From NCBI GenBank assembly GCA_040386155.1, contig JAZKFZ010000003.1, forward strand, positions 248,001 to 312,000: a DNA stretch of 64,000 nucleotides, in the 5' to 3' direction. Positions 16,698-25,400 of this stretch are shown in pieces. The notes below the pieces were generated by a model that saw only the letters and a program-made list of their open reading frames with translations, made no database searches and was not told the DNA's origin. The number at the start of each line of letters is the position of its first letter. Position 1 is the stretch's first letter. The DNA comes from M0103 sp040386155. GTDB lineage: Bacteria; Bacteroidota; Bacteroidia; Flavobacteriales_D; Crocinitomicaceae. The position numbers and the translations under genes are program-made.

Positions 16698-18236
16698 ATG
16701 TTAGTAAAAACCTTTAGCAGTACCGTTTTTGGAATCTCTGCAACCACTATTACCATTGAGACACACATGGGAATTGGGATCAATTTTTTTCTTGTCGGCT
16801 TACCCGATAGTGCCGTCAAAGAAAGTCACCTAAGAATTAAAGCTGCGTTTGCAGAAAACGACTTCAAATTTCCAGGGAAGGAAGTGACCATAAATATGTC
16901 GCCGGCCGATATTCGCAAGGAGGGGTCTGTTTTTGATCTTCCGATCGCGCTAAGTGTTTTAGCGGTGAGTGAGCAAGTGAAGATTGAGCGACTAGGCGAT
17001 TTTATCATTGTTGGTGAGTTATCGCTAGATGGACATCTTCAGCCCGTTAAAGGTGTGCTGTCGATCGCTATTCAGGCAAAAAAAGAAGGATTCAAAGGAA
17101 TGATTTTGCCAGAAGTGAACGCACGAGAAGCAGCTGTAGTAAAAGGTCTAGATGTTTATCCCGTAGCGAGCCTTAAACAAGTGGTCGATTTTTTAAATGA
17201 TGAAATTGAACTCACTCCCTACGAATTGGATGTGGAAGCAGTTTTTATGCACGAGAACAATCCACAAGGAGATGATTTCAAAGATGTAAAAGGACAGCTG
17301 AACATCAAAAGAGCGTTTGAAATTGCTGCTGCAGGTGGGCATAATTTGATTTTAATTGGTCCACCTGGAGCAGGGAAATCGATGTTAGCTAAACGCTTGC
17401 CTACGATTTTACCAGCGATGACATTGGAAGAGGCACTGGAAACAACCAAGATTCACAGTGTAACGGGGCGATTGAAATCAGATCGAGGGCTCATCACGCA
17501 ACGACCTTTCCGCAAGCCGCACCATACGATATCAGATGTTGCTCTAGTCGGTGGAGGTGGAAATCCGCAACCAGGTGAAATTTCTTTGGCTCACAATGGT
17601 GTTTTATTTTTAGATGAATTACCTGAATATAAGAGAACCGTTTTAGAAGTTATGCGACAACCACTAGAAGACCGATGTGTAACTATTTCTCGTGCAAAAT
17701 TTTCAGTAGATTATCCCGCTGGTTTTATGCTTGTGGCTGCAATGAATCCTTGTCCTTGCGGATTTTATAATCACCCTGACAAAGATTGTGTTTGTGGACC
17801 TGGCATTGTGCAGCGTTATCTCAATAAGATTTCTGGACCTTTGTTGGATAGAATCGATTTACACGTAGAGGTGACACCAGTAAGTTATCAAGAATTAGCT
17901 AACGATGTGCCTTCTGAAGGCTCCAAGGAGATCCGCACGCGTGTTGAAGAGGCGAGGGGAGTTCAAATCAAAAGGTATCAGCAGACAGAAGGAATTCATT
18001 GCAACGCCCAAATGTCGAAAGGCGAAATGACAGATCACTGCAAAATAGATGTAGCAGGAAGCGAAATTTTGAAAAATGCAATGAATAAACTTGGACTTTC
18101 TGCTCGTGCGTATGATAGGATTTTAAAGGTAGCAAGAACAATTGCAGATCTAGATAATTCAGTGGAAATTAAAGTTCCTCACCTCATTGAGGCAATAAAT
18201 TATCGCGCTCTTGATAAAGCAAGTTGGGCTGGATAG
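16698..18236 (+). CDS. comM: ComM/YifB family AAA ATPase (Mg chelatase-like)
   Basis: A 512-residue protein. An N-terminal ribosomal S5/Lon-like domain (1-170) is followed by a magnesium-chelatase-type AAA module with Walker A GPPGAGKS (about 222-229) and LFLDELPEY as Walker B, plus the PCPCGFYNHPDKDCVC cysteine cluster and a C-terminal domain ending LSARAYDRILKVARTIADL. ComM is a helicase that promotes branch migration during natural transformation; in species without competence its role is unclear. It has its own 380-bp upstream region and is convergent with the ABC importer genes (18 bp apart). Confidence 0.93.
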   Translation: MLVKTFSSTVFGISATTITIETHMGIGINFFLVGLPDSAVKESHLRIKAAFAENDFKFPGKEVTINMSPADIRKEGSVFDLPIALSVLAVSEQVKIERLGDFIIVGELSLDGHLQPVKGVLSIAIQAKKEGFKGMILPEVNAREAAVVKGLDVYPVASLKQVVDFLNDEIELTPYELDVEAVFMHENNPQGDDFKDVKGQLNIKRAFEIAAAGGHNLILIGPPGAGKSMLAKRLPTILPAMTLEEALETTKIHSVTGRLKSDRGLITQRPFRKPHHTISDVALVGGGGNPQPGEISLAHNGVLFLDELPEYKRTVLEVMRQPLEDRCVTISRAKFSVDYPAGFMLVAAMNPCPCGFYNHPDKDCVCGPGIVQRYLNKISGPLLDRIDLHVEVTPVSYQELANDVPSEGSKEIRTRVEEARGVQIKRYQQTEGIHCNAQMSKGEMTDHCKIDVAGSEILKNAMNKLGLSARAYDRILKVARTIADLDNSVEIKVPHLIEAINYRALDKASWAG

Positions 18237-18254
18237 CATTCATTGATTTGGATT

Positions 18255-18956
18255 TTAGTCGAAGGCTAATTTTGCTAATTCTTGTGCATTCATACTTGCA
18301 GCCAATTTTATTAGCTGCTGATCTTGGGATTTGACTAGTAGAAAATTATCAAATCGAGCACTGACCATTTCTAGATCATGTGAAGAGAAAATGATGCATC
18401 TATTTTTGGCCAATTGATTTATTTTATCGAGAATAAGTTGGCGATTTTTGTAGTCTAAAAAATTGCTTGGCTCATCAAGTAGTATAATATTTGTTTCCTG
18501 ACAAATAGCTCTTGCAATTGCGCACAACTGTTTTTCTCCATCACTTAATTCGGAAATCATCTTGTTGGATAAGTGCTGAATGTTGAGCTCCACAATTGAA
18601 GAATGAACGATTGATCTATCCTTGTCGCTTAATCGTCCAAGCGCATTGAGGTATGGTGTTCTTCCTAATCCAATATATTCTTGTACTGAAATGTTGGCAA
18701 GCTCTGGGAATCGAGAAGAAACAAAAGCTACCAATTTTGCTTTCTCTCCAGCTTTAAGTTGTGCAATGTCTACTTCATTAATGGATATCTTTCCCGAAAT
18801 TGTTGATAGTTGTCCTGCAATTGTTTTTAAAAATGTAGATTTTCCGCTTCCATTGGCTCCGATGAGTGCATACGCTTTTCCGGCCTCAAGCGTTTCGAAA
18901 TCAATGCTTAAAAGTTGCGTTTGGTACCCAATAACTAGTTGCTCAAATCGAATCAT
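18255..18956 (-). CDS. ABC importer ATPase, iron-chelate/cobalamin type
   Basis: A 233-residue ATPase with Walker A IGANGSGKST (about 33-42), signature ELSDGEKQL, Walker B IILLDEPSNFLDY and the switch His in FSSHDLE. It resembles FecE/FhuC/BtuD. It is the last gene of a substrate-binding, permease, ATPase operon and overlaps the permease gene by four bases (ATGA). The transported compound (ferric siderophore, heme or cobalamin) cannot be told from sequence alone. Confidence 0.9.
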   Translation of the reverse strand: MIRFEQLVIGYQTQLLSIDFETLEAGKAYALIGANGSGKSTFLKTIAGQLSTISGKISINEVDIAQLKAGEKAKLVAFVSSRFPELANISVQEYIGLGRTPYLNALGRLSDKDRSIVHSSIVELNIQHLSNKMISELSDGEKQLCAIARAICQETNIILLDEPSNFLDYKNRQLILDKINQLAKNRCIIFSSHDLEMVSARFDNFLLVKSQDQQLIKLAASMNAQELAKLAFD

Positions 18957-19948
18957 GTCAGTTTTTTTAGAATAATGAAAATGACAAACGGAGCTCCAAT
19001 TAACGAGGTGATTGCGTTGATTGGTAAATGAATAGTAGGTTCTAACAGTTGAACAATAATATCACAACACAGCATAAAAGTACCACCTGCCAAAAGACTT
19101 CCAATAATTAAATGTGTGTTATTTTGGGTTTTAAGAACAATCTTCATCAGGTTTGGAACTGCTAACCCAACAAACGCAATTGGGCCGCAAAATGCTGTGA
19201 TGAGTCCGGTTAGCAAGGCTGTGATTAAGATGATAAATACTTTAATGGTCTTCAAATTGATACCAAGTACTCCAGCACTTTGTGCACCCAATACCATAGC
19301 ATTTAACGATCGAATCATCATAAAGCAGGCGGCAATTCCAATAAGAAAACTTGCAATGATGATGGGTAACTGTTCAAATGCAACTTGTTGTAAAGAGCCC
19401 AGTGCCCAAACCGTAAAAATCTTTAGTTCTTGGGCGTCACTCATTAATTGAAGGATGGAAACAAAGGCGCCTGAAAAACTTCCAATCATTATTCCAATTA
19501 ATAAAAGAGAAGTGTGTGATTTTGTGAAGCGTGAAAAGAGAAGTATTATCAAGCCGAATAGCATTGCGCCAAGCAAGGCACTTGAAATAATTCCCAAATC
19601 ACTTCTAAAAAATGGAATGCCAGACATGATGGAGAAAGCAACGAATAAACTCGAACCTGTGCTTATTCCAAGAATATTGGGTCCAGCTAGTGCATTGTTA
19701 AATAGATTTTGCATTAGCAAACCTGCTACCGATAATCCTGCCCCAGCAATAATTGCCATCACCAATCGAGGGATTCTGAGTTCACGCGCTATTAGGTGAT
19801 TGAAGTTTTCCGAATCAAATTGAAATACTGCTGAAAATTGGTCGCCAATGGTCAATTTATTTACTGGACTAACAACTAAATGAAGCCAAGACAATCCGAG
19901 TAACATTAGCATTAAAACTCCAAATAGATAATAGTTCCTTCTAGCCAT
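18953..19948 (-). CDS. FecCD/BtuC family permease
   Basis: A 331-residue permease with about nine to ten membrane helices. Typical blocks are RELRIPRLVMAIIAGAGLSVAG, LLMQNLFNNALAGPNILG and the GLITAFCGPIAFVGLAVPN loop that contacts the ATPase. It dimerises to form the import channel. It overlaps the substrate-binding gene by one base (TAATG) and the ATPase gene by four. Confidence 0.93.
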   Translation of the reverse strand: MARRNYYLFGVLMLMLLGLSWLHLVVSPVNKLTIGDQFSAVFQFDSENFNHLIARELRIPRLVMAIIAGAGLSVAGLLMQNLFNNALAGPNILGISTGSSLFVAFSIMSGIPFFRSDLGIISSALLGAMLFGLIILLFSRFTKSHTSLLLIGIMIGSFSGAFVSILQLMSDAQELKIFTVWALGSLQQVAFEQLPIIIASFLIGIAACFMMIRSLNAMVLGAQSAGVLGINLKTIKVFIILITALLTGLITAFCGPIAFVGLAVPNLMKIVLKTQNNTHLIIGSLLAGGTFMLCCDIIVQLLEPTIHLPINAITSLIGAPFVIFIILKKLT

Positions 19949-21060
19949 TAATTGAGTTTATGGTAAAAATGTAATTTTCCTTCAGGAAGCGCATTTGGAT
20001 GCAATATTCTTATTAAATCTTCCAGTACTTTGTGAGGTTCAATGGCACTTTTTTCCCAAAACAAATTCATGTTGGGAGAATAGCAATAGACCTTATTGTT
20101 CTGGAGCATTGGGAGGAACTGTGTTTTGGAAGCGTGTTTCAGTATTGCTGCCTTACTTGGAAATCCAGGGTTGAACCAAAATTCAGTTTCCTTGTTTTCT
20201 GTGATAACTTCTTCAATCGACTTTTCAATACTTGGCTGCATGGAAGAAGTTTTCGAGTAGATGTAATTTCCACCTGCATCCGCAAACAAAGCTGCATTAT
20301 AACTTTGGGCTGCTGGTGCATACCAAATTTCAGAAATTAAATTGCCACTAATCAAACTAGGTTTGTTTTTTTGCTTCGCTGCTATTTTTTTTAATTGCTT
20401 ATATTCCTTCTCGATGGATTGAAAAAGGGTAAATGCTTCATTCTCTTTTCCGATTAAATAGCCGTATAATAAAATCCATTCCGCTTTTCCAAGAGGGTGC
20501 TGTTCTTGCCAATCAGCAATGGGAATACATGCAATATTTAGTTTTTTCAATTTTTCTTCTCCTGGATAACCATTTCCAAAATCGTCGTAAAGTACATATT
20601 TGGATTGCGAAGCAACAATTTCTTCTAATGAAATTCCAGTTTCAGAATGGTAGGACTTCATTTTTTTTTCATTGATCAATCGAACTAAGTGCTGATCGTA
20701 GATGTATTTTTTATCTGGAACGATGTTGATGCTTTTGTAAGCATTTAGTTTCGTTAACATCCCAATTTGGGTTGCCGATAACACAGCTAAGTTTTTTATT
20801 GGTAGCGTGATTGAATTGCGGGTTTCATTCTTTTTCTTTCGATGAAAATCTGTCCGAAAGATGATGGAATCATTTTTTTTATTCAGAATTTCAATTTTGA
20901 CTATTGAACCGTTGTCGTAAATTTTTAGATTTTTCGCGTAGCGAATAACATTCCCTTGATGAGTTGAAGATTTTACATTGTCATCTTTTTCAGCAGTTGA
21001 GTGATTACAGCTGACGAGCAGTAGGAGACAAACGGATGAAAGGAATACAAATGTTTTCAT
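19948..21060 (-). CDS. ABC importer substrate-binding lipoprotein
   Basis: A 370-residue lipoprotein (MKTFVFLSSVCLLLLVSC, Cys18) of the BtuF/FepB helical-backbone class. The region LAVLSATQIGMLTKLNAYKSI, followed by the ASQSKYVLYDDFGNGY stretch and LGKAEWILLYGYLIG, fits the two-lobe fold that binds iron chelates or cobalamin. It is the first gene of the importer operon. A TAAATTTG box at 21065-21072 (reverse strand) ends four bases before the ATG. No cobalamin riboswitch or TonB-receptor gene is next to it. Confidence 0.85.
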   Translation of the reverse strand: MKTFVFLSSVCLLLLVSCNHSTAEKDDNVKSSTHQGNVIRYAKNLKIYDNGSIVKIEILNKKNDSIIFRTDFHRKKKNETRNSITLPIKNLAVLSATQIGMLTKLNAYKSINIVPDKKYIYDQHLVRLINEKKMKSYHSETGISLEEIVASQSKYVLYDDFGNGYPGEEKLKKLNIACIPIADWQEQHPLGKAEWILLYGYLIGKENEAFTLFQSIEKEYKQLKKIAAKQKNKPSLISGNLISEIWYAPAAQSYNAALFADAGGNYIYSKTSSMQPSIEKSIEEVITENKETEFWFNPGFPSKAAILKHASKTQFLPMLQNNKVYCYSPNMNLFWEKSAIEPHKVLEDLIRILHPNALPEGKLHFYHKLN

Positions 21061-21064
21061 TGCT

Positions 21065-21072
21065 CAAATTTA
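21065..21072 (-). promoter_or_regulatory. -7 promoter element of the ABC importer operon
   Basis: TAAATTTG on the reverse strand, four bases before the ATG of the lipoprotein gene. The nearest TTG is 25 bases upstream, outside normal spacing. If used, the transcript would be leaderless or nearly so. Confidence 0.4.
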
Positions 21073-21097
21073 CCTTTTCTTATTGAATAGTAAGAAA

Positions 21098-21133
21098 CAA
21101 AAAAATCCCGATTTCAAGTAGAAACCGGGATTT
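21098..21133 (-). terminator. intrinsic terminator of the rpsF-rpsR-rplI operon
   Basis: Stem AAATCCCGATTTC (21103-21115) and GAAACCGGGATTT (21121-21133) with one mismatch and a 5-nt loop; the A run before it gives the T run on the reverse strand. It separates rplI from the ABC importer operon. Confidence 0.8.
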
Positions 21134-21153
21134 AATATGATTGTTAATTGAAA

Positions 21154-21600
21154 TTATTCTCCAACAACTTCAAATGTGAATACAGGTTTAACTCCTTTGA
21201 AAAGGGTTGCTTCTGCTTCGTATGATCCAACTTCTCTAATTGGCTCATCTTTAATTTTTAACGATTTACGATCGATATCAAATCCTACTTTTTTCAACGC
21301 TTCAGCTAACTGAACAGTGTTTACAGAACCAAAGATTTTTCCATTCTCACCAGCTTTCGTGGTGATAGTGATAGATTGAGCCTCCAATTTAGTAGCAACT
21401 TCTTGTGCTTCAGCAAGTAATTTTGATTCTTTATGTGCTTTTTGACGAAGAATTTCTTCGTGTGCCTTTTTAGCAGATGCAGTTGCAAGAATTGCATATC
21501 CTTGAGGAATCAAAAAGTTTCGTCCATAACCTGGTTTTACACTAACAATCTCGTTTGCGTATCCTAGTTTATCAACATTTTTCTTTAGAATAACTTCCAT
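21154..21600 (-). CDS. rplI: 50S ribosomal protein L9
   Basis: A 148-residue protein. The N-terminal rRNA-binding domain reads MEVILKKNVDKLG with VKPGYGRNFLIPQGYA, followed by the long connecting helix (about 45-80) and the C-terminal domain with GENGKIFGSVNTVQLAEAL. Length and order fit the family. It is the last gene of the S6-S18-L9 operon, 32 bp after rpsR, and is followed by a strong terminator. Confidence 0.97.
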   Translation of the reverse strand: MEVILKKNVDKLGYANEIVSVKPGYGRNFLIPQGYAILATASAKKAHEEILRQKAHKESKLLAEAQEVATKLEAQSITITTKAGENGKIFGSVNTVQLAEALKKVGFDIDRKSLKIKDEPIREVGSYEAEATLFKGVKPVFTFEVVGE

Positions 21601-21632
21601 TTTTTCAAATATTATACGTGTTCAACAACTAA

Positions 21633-21896
21633 TTATTTTAACATATCACCTACGTAAGGCAAAATTGCTAGGTGACGAGCACGTTTGATCGCTTTGTTTA
21701 CCTTTTTTTGGTATTTAGCAGATGTACCAGTCAAACGACGAGGAAGAATCTTCCCTTGCTCATTGATCAATTTCAATAAGAAATTTGGATCTTTATAGTC
21801 GATGAATTTGATGCCAGATTTTTTGAAACGGCAATATTTTTCTTTTTTGATCTCGATGTTAATCGGAGTCAAATAGCGGATATCATTTTGTGACAT
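21633..21896 (-). CDS. rpsR: 30S ribosomal protein S18
   Basis: An 87-residue basic protein with the S18 signature: YCRFKKSGIKFIDYKDPNFL, then LPRRLTGTSAKYQKKVNKAI and KRARHLAILPYV. S18 binds S6 in the platform of the small subunit, and the two genes are adjacent here. Confidence 0.97.
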   Translation of the reverse strand: MSQNDIRYLTPINIEIKKEKYCRFKKSGIKFIDYKDPNFLLKLINEQGKILPRRLTGTSAKYQKKVNKAIKRARHLAILPYVGDMLK

Positions 21897-21922
21897 TTCT
21901 TTAAATTTTTAATTGTGAATAA

Positions 21923-22279
21923 TTATGCTTCGATTGACGTTGTTTTCTTTTCGCCAATTCTCACTCTTCTTTTAACAGAATACTCCAAATGGTCTTTCTC
22001 CATTTTCACTGTTAAGAAACGTAAGATACGCTCATCACGTTTAAACATTAGTTCAATGTCAGCAACAGTTGAACCTTCAGATTGGAACTCTACCATAAAG
22101 TAGAATCCTGTAGATTTTTTCTGGATTGGGTACGCCATTTTGCGCATCCCCCAATTCTCAGTTTGTGTAATTTTTGCACCAAAAGCTGTAATATCGCTTT
22201 CGTACTTTTTTACTGCTTCCTTTGCCTGATCATCAGACAAAACGGGAGTTAAAATGAAAACAGTTTCGTAAGAATTCAT
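21923..22279 (-). CDS. rpsF: 30S ribosomal protein S6
   Basis: A 118-residue protein with MNSYETVFILTPVLSD, NWGMRKMAYPIQKKSTGFYF and ERILRFLTVKMEKD, all diagnostic of S6. It starts the operon rpsF-rpsR-rplI; no ssb or priB gene is inserted. A consensus promoter lies at 22315-22344. Confidence 0.97.
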   Translation of the reverse strand: MNSYETVFILTPVLSDDQAKEAVKKYESDITAFGAKITQTENWGMRKMAYPIQKKSTGFYFMVEFQSEGSTVADIELMFKRDERILRFLTVKMEKDHLEYSVKRRVRIGEKKTTSIEA

Positions 22280-22314
22280 AAAACTTGAATTAATTAATAA
22301 ATAAATTTGGGTTG

Positions 22315-22344
22315 CAAAGATAGTGTTTTATTCTTTAAATCCAA
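22315..22344 (-). promoter_or_regulatory. promoter of the rpsF operon
   Basis: Reverse strand: TTG (22344-22342), 19 nt, TATCTTTG (22322-22315). Exact Bacteroidota consensus; it leaves a leader of about 30 nt before rpsF. Confidence 0.75.
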
Positions 22345-22365
22345 CACTTACATTGATTTAAATAA

Positions 22366-22397
22366 AAAAGGCGGCATCTTTTCAGATACCGCCTTTT
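22366..22397 (-). terminator. intrinsic terminator of the large adhesin gene
   Basis: A 14-bp stem, AAAAGGCGGCATCT (22366-22379) and AGATACCGCCTTTT (22384-22397), with one mismatch and a TTTC loop; the A run gives T residues on the reverse strand. Confidence 0.8.
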
Positions 22398-22414
22398 GAA
22401 CTATTTTATCTCGA

Positions 22415-25400
22415 TTAGTTTTTTACAACTCGTTTCATAATTGAACCGTTTGTTGTTTTAATCGTGAAGAAGTATACTCCAGTGCTTACAGTAGAAAGAT
22501 CTACTTGCTCACCTGAGTTAATTACTTTTTCGATAATCATTTTTCCTTGTGCATCTCTCACTTCTAAAGTAGCAGATGAAATGCTCATTTGGATAGTAAC
22601 GAAATCACGTGTTGGATTCGGCATCAATTGAATTTCAACATTTGTCAATTCTTTGATTCCAATGTAATCAATTACAACACAGCTTGAAGTGTCATCACAT
22701 GTTCCGTTTGATACTACTACCGAATATGATCCGTTTACTGCTGGTGAGAAGGTTTGAGTGTTGGCTCCTGAAATTGAGTTTCCAGTTGCACAATCAATCC
22801 ATTCGTAAGTGGCACCCGCGGAAGCAGTGATCGTAGCATCACCATTATCTGTAGCAGTAGCTACTGGTGTTACGGTGATTGTTAAGTTTAATGTAACGAT
22901 TGAGTCACATCCGTTTGCTGCTCCACCAACGATAGTGTGTGTTGCAGTTGAGTTAGATGCGGTGTACGTTACGTTGTTAATCCAAGTGTATGAATCACAA
23001 GCTGCTTGAACATCAACACCAGTTGTTGGTTGGTTGATTGTTAAGTTCAAAGTAACAATTGAGTCACATCCATTTGCTGCTCCACCAACGATAGTGTGTG
23101 TTGCAGTGTTATTAGATGTTGTGTACGTTACGTTGTTAATCCATGTGTACGACACACAAGCTGTTTGAACATCAACACCAGTTGTTGGTTGGTTAATCGT
23201 TAAGTTCAAAGTAACTGTTGAATCACATCCATTTGCTGCTCCACCAACGATAGTGTGTGTTGCAGTGCTATTAGAAGCGGTGTACGTTACGTTGTTAATC
23301 CATGTGTACGACACACAAGCTGTTTGAACATCAACACCAGTTGTTGGTTGGTTGATTGTTAAGTTCAAAGTAACTGTTGAATCACAACCGTTTGCTGCTC
23401 CACCAACGATAGTGTGTGTTGCAGTATTATTAGATGCGGTGTACGTTACGTTGTTAATCCATGTATAAGAAACACAAGCTGTTTGAACATCAACACCAGT
23501 TGTTGGTTGGTTGATTGTCAAGTTCAAAGTAACAATTGAGTCACAACCGTTTGCTGCTCCACCAACGATAGTGTGTGTTGCAGTGTTATTAGATGCTGTG
23601 TACGTTACGTTGTTAATCCATGTATAAGAAACACAAGCTGTTTGAACATCAACACCAGTTGTTGGTTGGTTGATTGTCAAGTTCAAAGTAACAATTGAGT
23701 CACATCCATTTGCTGCTCCACCAACAATAGTGTGTGTTGCAGTGTTGTTAGATGTAGTATATGTTACGTTATTAATCCATGTGTATGAAACACAAGCTGT
23801 TTGAACATCTGTTCCGGTAGCAATTGGGTTGATCGTTAAGTTTAACGTTACAATTGAATCACATCCGTTTGCTGCACCACCAACGATCGTATGAGTTGCA
23901 GTTGAATTAGAAGCCATATAAGTTGTTCCATTGATCCATGTGTACGAACCACATGCCGCTTGAACATCGGTTCCAGTAGCAATTGGGTTGATTGTTAAGT
24001 TCAATGTTGCAATTGAATCACACCCTAGAGTATTAACTAAAGTTTGAGTAAATGAACCAGAAGAATTGTAAGTTGTTCCATTTGTCCACGTATATGAACC
24101 ACAAGCAGTAATGTTTGTAGTTGAACTTGAAGTACCATTTACAGTTACCGTTACTGGCGTTCTTGTCGCAGAAACACACGTTCCATTCGTTCCTTCCGCG
24201 AAGAAAGTGTAAACTCCTGGAGTATTCGTTGTTGGCAACAATGCAGTTCCAACAGTTTGGAATGGAGTTCCTGTACCTTGTAATACGCCAGCAGAAGCTG
24301 CATCATACCAATTGGTGGCAGTTGCATTAGTTACTGTGTAGTTAATTACCAATGAACCAACTGATGTTCCGGTAGGGAAGGTACACTCTACACCAGCATT
24401 ATCATCATATCTATCATAATAATGCAATGAAACTGTTCCACCAGCAGGTGCATATGTTCCTGAATAGGCACGTGTGAAGTTAAAAGGTGTTGTTGATCCT
24501 GGAGCACCAGTGCCGTTTTGGTAGTTGGCAGCATAAGCACCACTGAATGCAAAGTAAACATCGTTAGCCCAACTTCCTCCTAGTGGAGTTAAATTGTTCA
24601 TCGTATAGTTTACACTCGTTACAACTGCTCCTGCAGGTAAAGCAGGTAAAGTTGCTGTTGCAATTACATTAGGATTCAACGTTGTTGTAGTTGGAATAGT
24701 ACTTGTTCCTATCACAGCTGGTTGTCCAGCTAGACCAAATGTTGCTGTAGTTGATAAAGCAGCACTAACTGGAACTACTAATGTAGCTGAAGTAACACCC
24801 TGACAAATAACAACATTGCTAATCCCTAAAGGCGCTTGAATTGCCGCTGGTTCAGTAATAGAAATTGATTGTAAAGTACTTTGGAAACCAAGTGTATTTT
24901 GTACAACTACTGTGTGACTTCCTGGAGTTAAATTAGTTGGAATTGGTCCAAAAGCACCTCCATCAACAGAGTAAGAACTTGCAGTTCCGCATGATTCAGT
25001 AGCTAAAGTAAACGTACCATTGTTTGCTGCATTACATGTAACATTTACAGGAGTAACAGTTGCAGTATATGGATTAACCGTAACCAATACAGAAGATAAT
25101 GCGCTACAACCTCCATCAATACCAGCTACATCATAAGTGTATGTTCCTGCTTGCGTTGGTGTAATTGTAATGTTAGATCCAGTTTGTGATACTAGACCAC
25201 TTCCAGCGTCTGCATTTGTCCATGTGTAAGTGTATGATTGTAAAGGAGTAGGGTTGTCATTTACTACACTTAAGTTCACAGACGCACCAATACAAATTGT
25301 TGCAAAATCTACCGAAGCAGTAATATCATCTGCGGTAGCCACAGTAACAGTAACAGCAGTTCTTGCAGATTCACAACCAGTTACTGTGTTTAATTCAGCC

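Noticed and set aside
21061..21153. Possible cobalamin or other riboswitch before the ABC importer
   Set aside because: Only about 40 bp separate the rplI terminator from the start codon, too short for a known riboswitch of this class.
22878..24110. Regularly spaced direct repeats that could suggest a CRISPR array
   Set aside because: The units are 159 bp long, contiguous, stay in one reading frame and encode a 53-residue protein repeat; there are no short repeats with unique spacers and no cas genes.
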